From positions 21,910,102 through 21,974,101 of the forward strand of contig OZ022501.1 in assembly GCA_963989385.1 (NCBI GenBank): a DNA stretch of 64,000 bases, in the 5' to 3' direction. The translations under genes were made by a program, and so were the position numbers. The notes below the pieces were generated by a model. The model did no database searches and was not told the DNA's origin. It worked only from the letters and a program-made list of their open reading frames with translations. Positions 30,750 to 40,821 of this stretch are shown piece by piece. Source of the DNA: Ctena decussata. Lineage: Eukaryota; Mollusca; Bivalvia; Lucinida; Lucinidae. Each line of letters opens with the position of its first letter. Position 1 is the stretch's first letter.

Positions 30750-33700
30750 TAGCTCGCCTGAACGAAAGTTCAGGAAGAGCTATTGTTGTCACCACGGCGT
30801 CGGCGTCCGCGTCGGCGTCCGGATTGGATGTTTTGGTTAAAGTTTTTTAAAGACCTATATTTCCCTAACCCATGGATGGATTCTATTGATACTTGCACTG
30901 TAGTTAGATATTGGTCCAAAGTTTAACATGGTACCACCCCCACCCCACTCCTTGACCTTGATGGCAAGGTCATGGGCTTAGAAAATTGGGAGTTTTTTGG
31001 GACTGGATGTTTTGGTTAAAGTTTTCTAAAGCCCAGTATCTCCTTAAACCATGGATGGATTCCTTTGATAATTGCACTGTAGTTAGATATTGGTCTAAAG
31101 TTTTCCAAGGTACTACTCCCACCCCCCTCAATGACCTTGATGTCAAGGTCATGGACTTAGAAAATTGTCTTTTTATTGATTGGATGTTTTGGTTAAAGTT
31201 TTTTAATGACACATATCTCCTGAAACCATAGATGAATTCTTTTTATATTTGCATTGTAGTTAGATATTAGTCCAAAGTTTTACAGAGTACTACCCCAGCC
31301 CTGCTCGGTGACCTTGATGTCAAGGTCAGGGACTTAGGAAATTTGGTCTTTATTAAAGTTTTCTAATTGCGTACTGATTCATAATGCTTGGCAGAGATTT
31401 AGTTTACACTTGAACTGATGTTAGACACTTTTTTGAGTTTATACAAAACACTATATACTTACCCGACTGGATGACCTTGATGTCAAGGTCATGGACTTTG
31501 AGTTTTGTCTTAAAGATTTTGATTAGTTTTATATTAATAAAGACATAATTTCACAGTGCCACTATGGACTCAGTTGATACTAATACTTGGACTGATGTAC
31601 GATAACGGTTAAAGGCTTTGATACATCCTAGCCCTGGCCTCCTCCCCCCTACCCCTTAGTTCTTTGACCTCAAGCTCATGGACTTTGAAATTTCATGTGG
31701 ATTTTTTAGCTCACCTGAGCCAGCGGCTCCGGGGGAGCTTATAGGATGGTAAGGCTCCGGCGTCCGTCGTCCGTCCGTCGTACGTCGTCCGTCGTCCGTC
31801 CACACTTTCAAACAACTTCTCCTCTAAAACCGCTTGGCCAATTGCAACCAAATTTCATATGTAGCCTCCTGGGACCTTAGGAACGAAAAGTTGTTCAAAC
31901 GGTCCTGGTCACATGACCAACATGGCCGCCATGCCCATATATGGTAAAAACCTGAAAAAATCTTCTTCTCCAGAACCAATAGGGCGATGGCCTTGAAACT
32001 TGGTATGTAGCATCGGGTACACAAGTACTACCAAGATTGTTCAAATTATGACCTTGGGTTGACCTTGACTTTTTTTACGGTAAGGTCAAATTTGCTTCCT
32101 TATGCTTTTATATTGCAAAATGCTGCAACATAAGATATCTTGGAAACTGTTGAATATTTTGGCCTAAAAATTGGTACATACAGTCATCTTAATGACTACA
32201 TGAAGATTTATGAGTTCAAGAGGTCAAGGTCATTCTTTGACCTTTGACCCAGAACTCTCATATTTGACAATATCAAACAATCTCCTCAAAAACAACTAGG
32301 CCAATTGTAATTAAATTGCATATAGATCCTCCAGGGGTTGAGGGAATGAAAATTTGTTCATACGGTCCAGGTCACATGACCAACATGGCCACCACGCCCA
32401 TATATGGTAAAAACCTTTAAAAATCTTCTTCTCCAGAACCAGTAGACCGATGGCCTTGAAACTCGGTATGTAGCATTGGGTACTCAAGTACTATCAAGAT
32501 TGTTCAAATTATGACCCTGGGTTGACCTTGACTTTTTTTACGGCAAGGTCAAATATCTGAAAATGCTAGCACATGAGATTTCATGGTAAGTTTTGAAGAT
32601 TTGGGCCTAAAAATTGGTATATACAATCATCTTAATGAGTACATGAAGATATGTGAGTACGAGAGGTCAAGGTCATTCTTTGACCTTTGACCCAGAAATT
32701 TCAAATTTTGACAATTTCAAAGAATCTGCTCTAAAACCACTAAAGCAATTGAAACCAAATTTCATATAGAGCCTCGAGGGATTGAGGGAATGAAAAAAAT
32801 TTCTAACGCTCCTGGACACATGACCAACATGGCCGCCATGCCCATATATGGTAAATACCTTTATAAATCTTCTTCTCCAGAACCAATTGATCGATGGCCT
32901 TGAGACTTTGTATGTAGCCTTGGGTACTTGAATACTATCAAGATTGTTCAAATTATGACCTTGTGTTGACCTTGACCTTTTACAGCAAGGTCAAATATGG
33001 GAAAATGGTAGAACATATGATTTCATGGAAAGTTTTGAAGATTTTGGCCTAAAAAATTGGTATATACAGTTGTCTTAATGAGTTCATGAAGAATTATGAG
33101 TACAAGAGGTCAAGGTCATTTTTTTACCTTTGATTCAGATCGCTCATATTTTGACATTTTCAGCCATTTCCTCAAAAGCCAAAGGGCCAATTGTGAACAC
33201 ATTTCATATAGAGCCTCCAGGGGTTGATTGAATGAAAAATTTGTTCAAACGGTCCAGGTCACATGACCAACTTGGCCGCCATTACCACTTATGGTATAAA
33301 TCTTTAATATTTTTCTTCTCCAGAACCAATCCACCTATGGCCTTGAAACTTGGTAAATAGCATGGAGTACTAGAGTACCACCAAGACTGTTCAAATGGTG
33401 ACCTTGGGTTTACCTTGACCTTTTTAGCGGCATGGTCAAATATGGGAAAATGCTAGAACATAAGATTTCATGGAAAGTTTTGAAGATTTTGGCCTAAAAA
33501 TGGTATATATGGTTGTCTTAATGAGTACATGAAGACTTATGAGTACAAGTGGTCATGGTCATTCTTTGACTAGTGACCCAAAACTCATATTTTGACAATT
33601 TCAGACATGATAAGTAAAAGCCAGCTTGCCAATTGTTCAGGTGAGCGATTCAGGGCCTCATGGCCCTCTTGTTTATTTTTATTTTAAGACATTTCTGAGA

Positions 33701-33841
33701 TAGCTTTTGTTTATAAATGTGTTGTCATTATGGACATGCTTGCCTGAAGTTTTATACATAGCAGTCCACACCACCATAGCGACTGTGTGATGGGCAAGCA
33801 CCTATTCAGGCGAGCTATGCTGTCAGGCGACAGCTCTTGTT
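30750..33841 (+). mobile_element. Helentron-like element 3 (outer), ~178-bp units
   Basis: The 5' end TAGCTCGCCTGAACGAAAGT has a CCTGAAC-GAAA-GTTCAGG hairpin and a GGCGTCGGCGTCCGCGTCGG run. Units with GGATGTTTTGGTTAAAGTTTT recur at 30835, 31014 and 31191, with further diverged units to about 31700. At the 3' end TTCAGGCGAGCTA (33805-33817) is the exact inverse of the 5' end. It is followed by the hairpin GCTGTCAGGCGACAGC and CTCTTGTT (33834-33841). Inserted between T residues. Element 4 (31708-33673) is nested within. Confidence 0.7.
31708..33673 (+). mobile_element. Helentron-like element 4 (nested), ~443-463-bp units
   Basis: The 5' end AGCTCACCTGAGCCAGCGGC has a GAGCC-AGC-GGCTC hairpin, then a CCGTCGTCCGTCCGTCGT microsatellite. 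Four units are marked by ACATGACCAA at 31911, 32374, 32818 and 33261, each with CATATATGGTAAA and GACCTTGACTTTTTT blocks. Near the 3' end TTCAGGTGAGCGATTC is the inverse of the start, then the hairpin AGGGCC-TCAT-GGCCCT and CTCTTGTT. Flanked by TTTTTT and TATTTTTATTTT. Same family as 8874-10230. Non-coding. Confidence 0.75.
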
Positions 33842-36575
33842 AAATACTTGTTATCAAAACCTTTTGCTAATTATATTGCACAATGTATATATTGTCATCA
33901 AACGTGAAATGTGGAAGTGCTATTTTCTTTTTTAATTTTTATACCAGCGGGATGACTATGGCTACTTAAACATTATGCAAACTTTTATCTATATGTATGT
34001 GTATAATATCTATGCATAATTTTAAACTGATTGGCAGAAAACAATGAGAAGTTGGTTTTACAAATTGGACCCTCGAAAAATACCATCGAAAAAATACATG
34101 CACATCTTCAACATGTCTCGAACGGCTATGCAAAGAAAACTCTATGAGGAGTTGATGATACAAATCGATGCACTGTTTTAGTGAATAAGTTTGCTGTAAT
34201 TATGTCAAACATGCAATTTTATGTCCAACAAGTCAAATGCACATCTTAACACAATTGGCATGTGCAATAAATGTGCATAGTTTTGAACTTATGGCTGAAA
34301 ACTACGGGGAGAGTCGAATATACAAACATCTCTAAGCGCGACAGACAGACAGACATAGATACAAAATGGGGTTAAGAAAATACTGCCCTCGAAAGGTAGT
34401 CACGGGAATGTTATAAAATGTTTAACAAGGAAAGGAAGTGAAAGGGGAAACAATTGCCTCCTTTTCGCAAACTATCTGATTCCCTTACATTATTGTCCTA
34501 ATTAAGATTTGTCTTCGCGATAAGACGTTTTTCTCAGATTGAAACAAGCTTATGAGTGTACCATATATAGTGGAGCAAATATGTTGGGCTATCTTTCAAG
34601 GGGATGGTCTACGGAGTGTAACATTTGTTTTTGTATATCAAAATGATCGCCTGGGTCTATAGTTATCAATTCAGCGTTTGCCACTTTGGCAAACGTTGCA
34701 TAACTCTGCAGTGGCCAGTTATTTACGTTACCCCGTCAGATTTTAAATATCAAACATATTTACTGAAGTCAATAAGAAATGTGTTTGAACAATATAAAAG
34801 TATCAAATATTAATATTTTCTGTAAGAATGATTAATATGCTATAAATAAGGCTGCTTAGAAAACAGTCCAGAATTTCTGTGCTATTATTTTCTTTACAAT
34901 ATATCATGTACCCCTCGAAAATTTAAAATGTAACTTAGATTGTTGCATTTACAAAATAAATTACCCCAAACTTCTTCACTTTTCTAATTGTCCAATTAAA
35001 TACCTTTCTAACAAAACTTACTTGAGATCTTTAGCTTCTACACTTTGTCAAATATGTACTGTTGAACATGATTACACCTATTTTCTGTTGGTGGCTTCAG
35101 AGTAATTTTCCAACAATTGTTCGTACAAAAAAGACTATTGAATTATTTCAAACTGACAAATTGGCCTTTATGAAATAACATCATGTAATACATGATATAA
35201 AACAACAGTTCATGATTGTGTTCTGACCTCACAACACATATATTTACCATAGTAACGTACTTAACAGATTAAAATGTTTAATTAAAGCATAGTTCATTCC
35301 CACCACGAATATACCGTTTTGAAATTCTGACTTTTACACAACACAGTTGTGATGACAATACATGTAGTTGTTATTTATTGTAAAATGAGAGTTTCATCAC
35401 CGACTTAGACACAAAACATTGTTATTTACATGACTTGCAAAGCTGAGATTGTCCTGATGTTCAAATAAGCATTCGTGAATTAATCTGTACATGGAATATA
35501 TATATATTGTTAGTAAAAGCCAAATGACTTTTAAACAAAACCAAAAGTGTCAAACCAGCCAATCATAACTTACGGTTTTGTGCTCAAACAGGCAACGTTG
35601 ATAACCTTTATTTCCAAACAGTCCCTGAGATTAAATAGTACTACTGCCAAATATGTGTAAGCTTTATTATTTTGAGCTGAAATAAAAACATTTTAAAGGC
35701 ACATTTGACCGGTTTCAGGCTATCCAATGTAACTCATTATTGACCGCTCCAAGGCGGAGCATTATTTGTGGTGTATTAATGTTTTAGTTTGTGTTGTCCT
35801 CTTGTAATCTTCAAAAATCAGTTTTAGTTAATCGGCAATTTTTTTCCATCATTCTGTCATATATAGCCATATATAAAAAAAGTACAGAAATGGGTGAAAA
35901 AGCGTTTGTGTGACTAATTATGTTTAGTTAAGGCTAGCTTTGTGATCATTTGCATGGAATTGGCTGGATGTTCATTTGGATAGTATCATCTGACTACTTG
36001 TCTTATAACTTTATGCTGCTGTTTTCAATTTGGTATCGCAAGTGGAGTGTTTCACAGAAAGAATCAATTCCTGGTTGCTGCCCTTTTACACTAATTTCTC
36101 TGTTTTGACCTTTTCTTGTAAAAAGCAATATATAAAACCAACGTTATATATTTTTTTTGCCTAAAAGCATATATTTTCATCAAAGTAACGTATATAACAG
36201 GTTAAAAAGTATGAGTTATTTTATTCTACTGCAGCAAGTGTAAAGTTCTGTGTGCTTGCCATGAAAAGTTCCATCGTACCTCATTTTATTGAAAATTATG
36301 TTTGGGATAAGCTTGGCTCGTTTCTGAGTCAGTTTGAAAAAAGGAGTTTAGCAGAAGCTGGGCTAGGGGGCTTTGACATTGTTACAATATTACATTGCTG
36401 GGTACACGCTTAGATTAACCATGATTGCTAATTTTGTTTTCTCAGATGCATTCCTTGCTTTCAGAGAATCTTCCTTCAGAATTTTGTTAATCTTTATCAT
36501 TCCACCAGACTTTAAGGTGAATGGATATTGTGTGAAGTGAAATAACTATGACTATCTAGGCCTATATGTCTAATG

Positions 36576-36606
36576 GGAAGGGGGGGGGGGGGGGGGGGGG
36601 GGGAGG
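36576..36606 (+). repeat. Poly-G tract
   Basis: About 25 consecutive G after GGGAAGG, then AGGGTAACC. Simple repeat; its length may be unreliable in the assembly. Confidence 0.6.
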
Positions 36607-36762
36607 GTAACCTTATCACTTGGAAATCATCGTCAAAATGACATTTAATTCGAGTCAGTGATAATTCACTCACTTCGACTCCTTGGTTAGGTTGGCCAAA
36701 AAGGTCACGTATACAGCATTTAAAAGTAAACAAGTTGTCAGACTACCCTTTTACTGTTTAGA

Positions 36763-36907
36763 AGTAAAAAGTATGCAAAGACCAGGAACTGAAACAATCA
36801 AAATCCAAATCCAGCCCTCAAACCATAGTTGGAAACAACTAAGATTACAAATAATCAAGATACAGAGAACATATGGCCAACCGAGTGAGCAGCTTGTTCC
36901 CAAAAGG
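36763..36907 (+). repeat. 145-bp repeat, identical inverted partner at 56.25 kb
   Basis: I compared this block base by base with the reverse complement of 56255-56399 and saw no difference. It contains AAAGACCAGGAACTGAAACA and GGCCAACCGAGTGAGCAGC. The open frames across both copies give the same peptide, but nothing suggests a real gene. The family is unknown. Sequence to about 37560 (CCCGATCCCCCGGTGTGCAA) may be part of the same larger repeat. Confidence 0.75.
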
Positions 36908-37840
36908 TGGCCACTCAGCAACCCAAACCGAACCAAAAATAATAAGAACATACATAAGGTAAAACATCACAGAAACTCTGACACCGAAAACAGGCAACAG
37001 AGAACCACAACAGAACAACCGCCTTGGAACGGTCAGTAATGAATTACTGGGGGGGGGGGCTTAAATCGATTTTACAGGCCCAACCTCACCCTCAGTTTCT
37101 GAAGTGGTACAAAACATTTAGTTGGTTGTTCGGTTCGCATGATAACCCTCTAACTCGTCAATGAATCATCACGGTAAACACATAAATCAAATTTCAACAC
37201 CATGAAGAAGCAAAGACGAGGACTCAACAGATACAACGGGCCGTCTGACAGGTGGAGATCCCTGGCCTGCCAAACAACCCCACTGGAAATCTGAAGCAAA
37301 AGAAGGTCACCAGTTGAGCCCCGGTGGACCAAGCAACAGACAAAAAGGCTCCGGTCCCAACCAACTAAAATATATAGCTTTAGGTCGGGGGCCATCATAG
37401 AGCCTGACGCCCGATCCCCCGGTGTGCAATTAAAGAGTGCAGCAAAGTTATCATATTAATGGTAGAGTAACAAGGTGCAGAAAGTAACCGCCCACAAGTA
37501 TACCGCATGTGTTGAAAGCTAATATTGAGGTGCCGAAGGTTAACCCAACAGCAGTATCGCCATACATCTCTGATTGGATTTATATATTTGATACAGTTGC
37601 TTTAAAAGGTTATAGTCCCAAAGAAAGGGCTAAGACAGAAACATGATTACCCACATTTTTTTTCTATATAATGCATAGTTTGTATTAGTATTATGCCTGT
37701 TTTAGATGTTTTACTTAAAGGTGTTTTTTCTGCCCTTGGTCACCCGAGCATTAATATGAAACTTGTTCATAGTAAAAGGGTCTGTCCCAAGAACTTGAGA
37801 ACTTTTAATACTTCATCCTACTGCAATACTGTGTATTGAG

Positions 37841-38097
37841 AGGCGCGGTAGCCGAGTGGTTAGAGTGGCTCGGTTATTGTGCAGAAAGTCACCGGAAGGT
37901 CGTGGGTTGCCATCCGATGACTGGAAAACTCTCTCTGTCAACCCAACAGTAAATGGGTACCTTTTTCGAATTAGGGAGGATAAGGCAGCGAAAGGAGAGG
38001 GATGGGTTCCGCCTTTCATCAGCTGTGCCCAAGATACAGTGGGTCTCTAACCCTCACTGCCCCTACGGCTATTAGGCTATGGGAAACCTTTACATTT
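37841..38097 (+). mobile_element. SINE family D, tRNA-derived
   Basis: Head GCGCGGTAGCCGAGTGGTTA (A box of a Ser/Leu-like tRNA), then GGTCGTGGGTTGCCATCC (degenerate B box). The body has AAATGGGTACCTTTTTCGAA, AAGGCAGCGAAAGGAGAGG and CTGTGCCCAAGATACAGTGG, and ends at TTAGGCTATGGGAAACC. The minus copy at 63555-63843 matches throughout. Confidence 0.75.
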
Positions 38098-38099
38098 AC

Positions 38100-39595
38100 T
38101 GCATCACATCAAACAGATAATATAAAGAATCAAAATTCTAGGCTGACAAATCATTTAAATTTGAATGCTGTATACGTTACCTTTTAAATACCAAAACTCA
38201 ATTAAAAGGTCATTTTGATATTAATTTTAAAATAATAACAATATGTCATAATCAGATTATCCGTGCCAGATCTTGAAAGGAATCAATTAACCGAGTCTAC
38301 TATGTTCTTTCTCTTGTGTGTTCCTTGCTTCCACATGATTTTCTAGTACATTTTGGAAATAATGCTGTATAAGTTTGAATGGAAACACTTCAATTTGCTA
38401 TGCTTCCGTAGATATTTCCTATTTACTTCTGTGGCTGATGTAGCCCTTCCAAAAATTGTATACTCTTAGAGGAAACGCTTTTCTCCTACAGTAGCCAATT
38501 TTTTTTTTTTTTAGAGTTTACTCCCATCAAGAAGAATAGCTAAAGTAAAATTTGCAGAATTATGTCAGGTAATAGTGTATCAAGCACCTTAAACTCTTGG
38601 ACTGATTATTTTAATTAAGAAAGAAAGAGTTCCTGGAAACAAGGAATGGATCACAAAAAAGTAATATCTATAATACTAAATAAACGAAGTAACGCATAAA
38701 CTGCAAAATTGGTGGCATTTTCAAGCGTAATTTCTATACTGGTTCTTTCGCATATTGCTATCATTGATAATTTCGGTTAGCGTGTGTTTTAGTTTCATGT
38801 AGATTTAAAGAATTTGGGAATTAAATTCGTCTTTCATTTTAAATTCTCCCAAGTATTTTTCTAGAAACTTCGACTATTGGTCGAATTTTTTTGTCAACAA
38901 TGGGTGCGTTCGAGTGAAATTATCGTGTACTCGAATACACGTTTTAAATTAATCCGGTCGTTTCGGTTCTGCGTCGTTATATCGGCGCGCTGCTTAGCAA
39001 GTCCAAATTTAGCAGGTTCTAATGCAAAAATCCGACCCTGGAACGTACGTCATTCCCCATAAATAACGATTTATTTTTGTATTTTTGCTCATATGTCTAA
39101 ACGGATGAAGAACTAAATGGTCATAGTCCCGACGGCCCTGGCTCGAAACGACCCATTTTCTTCCAGAACGATAGTCAATACGAGTAGCCAATCGAACTCG
39201 CCCATTGAAGAATAAAGCTCAACGCACATGGTCTTTCGAAAAGTTGGATGGACACACGGCGCCAAGTGTGTGCGGCTATGGTTACGTACCGCTGAGCCAC
39301 CTGGGGAACGTCGTTAGGAGAATTCAAACTGAACTGAACTTTCGAAAAGACAAAAATTAAAAATGTCTAAGGTTAACACACATGCGCCAGGTAAGAAAGG
39401 GCATTTTTTCCAGCGAAGCAGACAAATCAATTTCAATGATTCAACGAAGCTAAATAAGCCTTTAGTCTTCAGAGGGCTTGAATATTTTCCCCCAAAACGT
39501 TCCAGGGCCCAATTTTTTCAGAAAAAAAAAATACCCAGGACAGATCACATAACCAAGATGGCAAACATTTATTATGATAAAAAAATTCAAAAATC
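38100..39595. other. No recognisable gene (interior of the 8.3-kb unit)
   Basis: AT-rich DNA with short unsupported frames. A (T)12 run lies near 38500. Nothing assigned on either strand. Confidence 0.4.
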
Positions 39596-39597
39596 CA

Positions 39598-39880
39598 CGC
39601 CGGGCCGCGTAGCGCAATCGGTAGGGCACCTGACTCATAAGTCAGAGGTCCTGGGTTCGAAACCCAGTCTGGCCACATACTTTCGTTTCTCCTTCCGCTG
39701 ATTCAAGAAGGGCAGTTGTCAGTTACTGGCGGAAGTATGTGCACTTAGTACTGGTTAACCGCTTAGGAGGTCTAAGCCTGCCCAGGAATAGTGTGGTTAG
39801 GTTAACTGACCGTCCAGACATGACCTTAGCTGTTTACCGTGGACGTTAAGCATCAAATCAACCAATTCTCCCCCAGAACA
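39598..39880 (+). mobile_element. SINE family E with tRNA-Met-like (CAT) head
   Basis: 39602-39675 resembles a tRNA: GTAGCGCAATCGGTAGGGC (D arm), an anticodon region with CTCATAA (CAT), and GGGTTCGAAACCC (T arm). Two things argue against a functional gene: the anticodon stem pairs only with a 6-base loop, and the acceptor stem (GGCCGCG/TCTGGCC) has a C-C mismatch. The following body ends in TTTACCGTGGACGTTAAGCATCAA, the GACGTTAA 3' motif shared by other SINEs here. Confidence 0.65.
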
Positions 39881-39884
39881 GCCT

Positions 39885-40235
39885 TGTCGCATCAAGGACT
39901 CCAAAGCTCAACAAAATTTATATAAATGATGACCCTGGGATGACCTTGATCTGTTTTACGGCAAGGTCAACTTTTGAGTCACTTAGGTTTTTCTATAGGA
40001 AAAAGTGAAAAAAGTTGATTTTTTTTAGAAACGATGCAGTCTGCTACCTGAAAGTTTGTAGATGCAGACGACTAATTAGGTAAATGAAGCTTCAGTGAGT
40101 ATTCATGGTAAAGGTCATATCTTCACCTGGGCCTAAGGCCATTTACATTGAAAAATTAAAACTCGCTTTTTTATATAAACTTGACCATCATGAAATATTT
40201 CCGCGCTTGCGCGGGCTCTTTTCTAGTAAAATAAA
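39885..40235 (+). mobile_element. Helentron-like 3' fragment
   Basis: Contains ATGACCTTGATCTGTTTTACGGCAAGG as in the 443-bp units. It ends with the hairpin CCGCGCTTGCGCGGG followed by CTCTTTTCTAGT at 40201-40228, the same hairpin-then-CTAG style as element 1. Confidence 0.5.
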
Positions 40236-40800
40236 TAAAACAAAACAACAACCTCGGTTTAACTAAGTTTATGCCCAGGAAAGTAATGTTGCAACACTTC
40301 CAATGCAACCAGCTTCAACTAAACACCAGCTTCAGCTAAATTTCTTTTTTTCAAATCGACTCGGAATGAGTCCAGATGATCCCAAATGACCAGATTATAC
40401 TGAATTTCCATATTAACAGTCAAATCTTTTTTGCAGTACATAAGTTTCGTTGCGGTTGCATTTGTTTTATGTTCGGTGCTGTTTAATTTATTGTGTTCTC
40501 ATTTTAACCCTTCTATAATAAAAATAGTAAATAGGTAAAAATAATTGTTAAATGTTTTTCGTAATTTGCCTAGTCTGTTGTAACTCTTCTGTTGGTCTAA
40601 ATTATTTAGTTCAATAAAGATAGCTGAGTTGCCACCTATTTGGGAAAGGGCTGCAGACTCGGCTTATCTTTTGTAATTTATTGTTTGTTCCCTTTGATGT
40701 TGGGGATAGGGTTTGGGATCTGATTCAGTCTGTTCCTGAAGTGTAGTTACTCTTTAAATTTTTATATTGGATAGTAGAATATTTATAACTTGAGAATTAA

Positions 40801-40821
40801 TCTCTCTCTCTCTCTCTCTCT
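40801..40821 (+). repeat. (TC)n microsatellite
   Basis: About ten TC repeats. No other feature. Confidence 0.8.

Noticed and set aside
30970..33000. Several open frames of 66-92 codons such as LDSIQVPKATYKVSRPSINW
   Set aside because: The same peptide appears in each tandem unit and in the 9-kb copy on the other strand. These are translations of Helentron-like repeat units.
36576..36606. Poly-G run as a G-quadruplex regulator
   Set aside because: Single homopolymer tract of uncertain length with no gene nearby. Nothing supports a function.
36683..37039. 118-codon open frame on the plus strand
   Set aside because: Part of it is the 145-bp repeat that recurs at 56.25 kb. The composition is low-complexity and no motif is recognisable.
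39602..39675. Functional tRNA-Met (CAT)
   Set aside because: The T arm and D arm look good. The anticodon stem only pairs with a 6-base loop, the acceptor stem has a C-C mismatch, and a SINE body ending in GACGTTAAGC follows directly.
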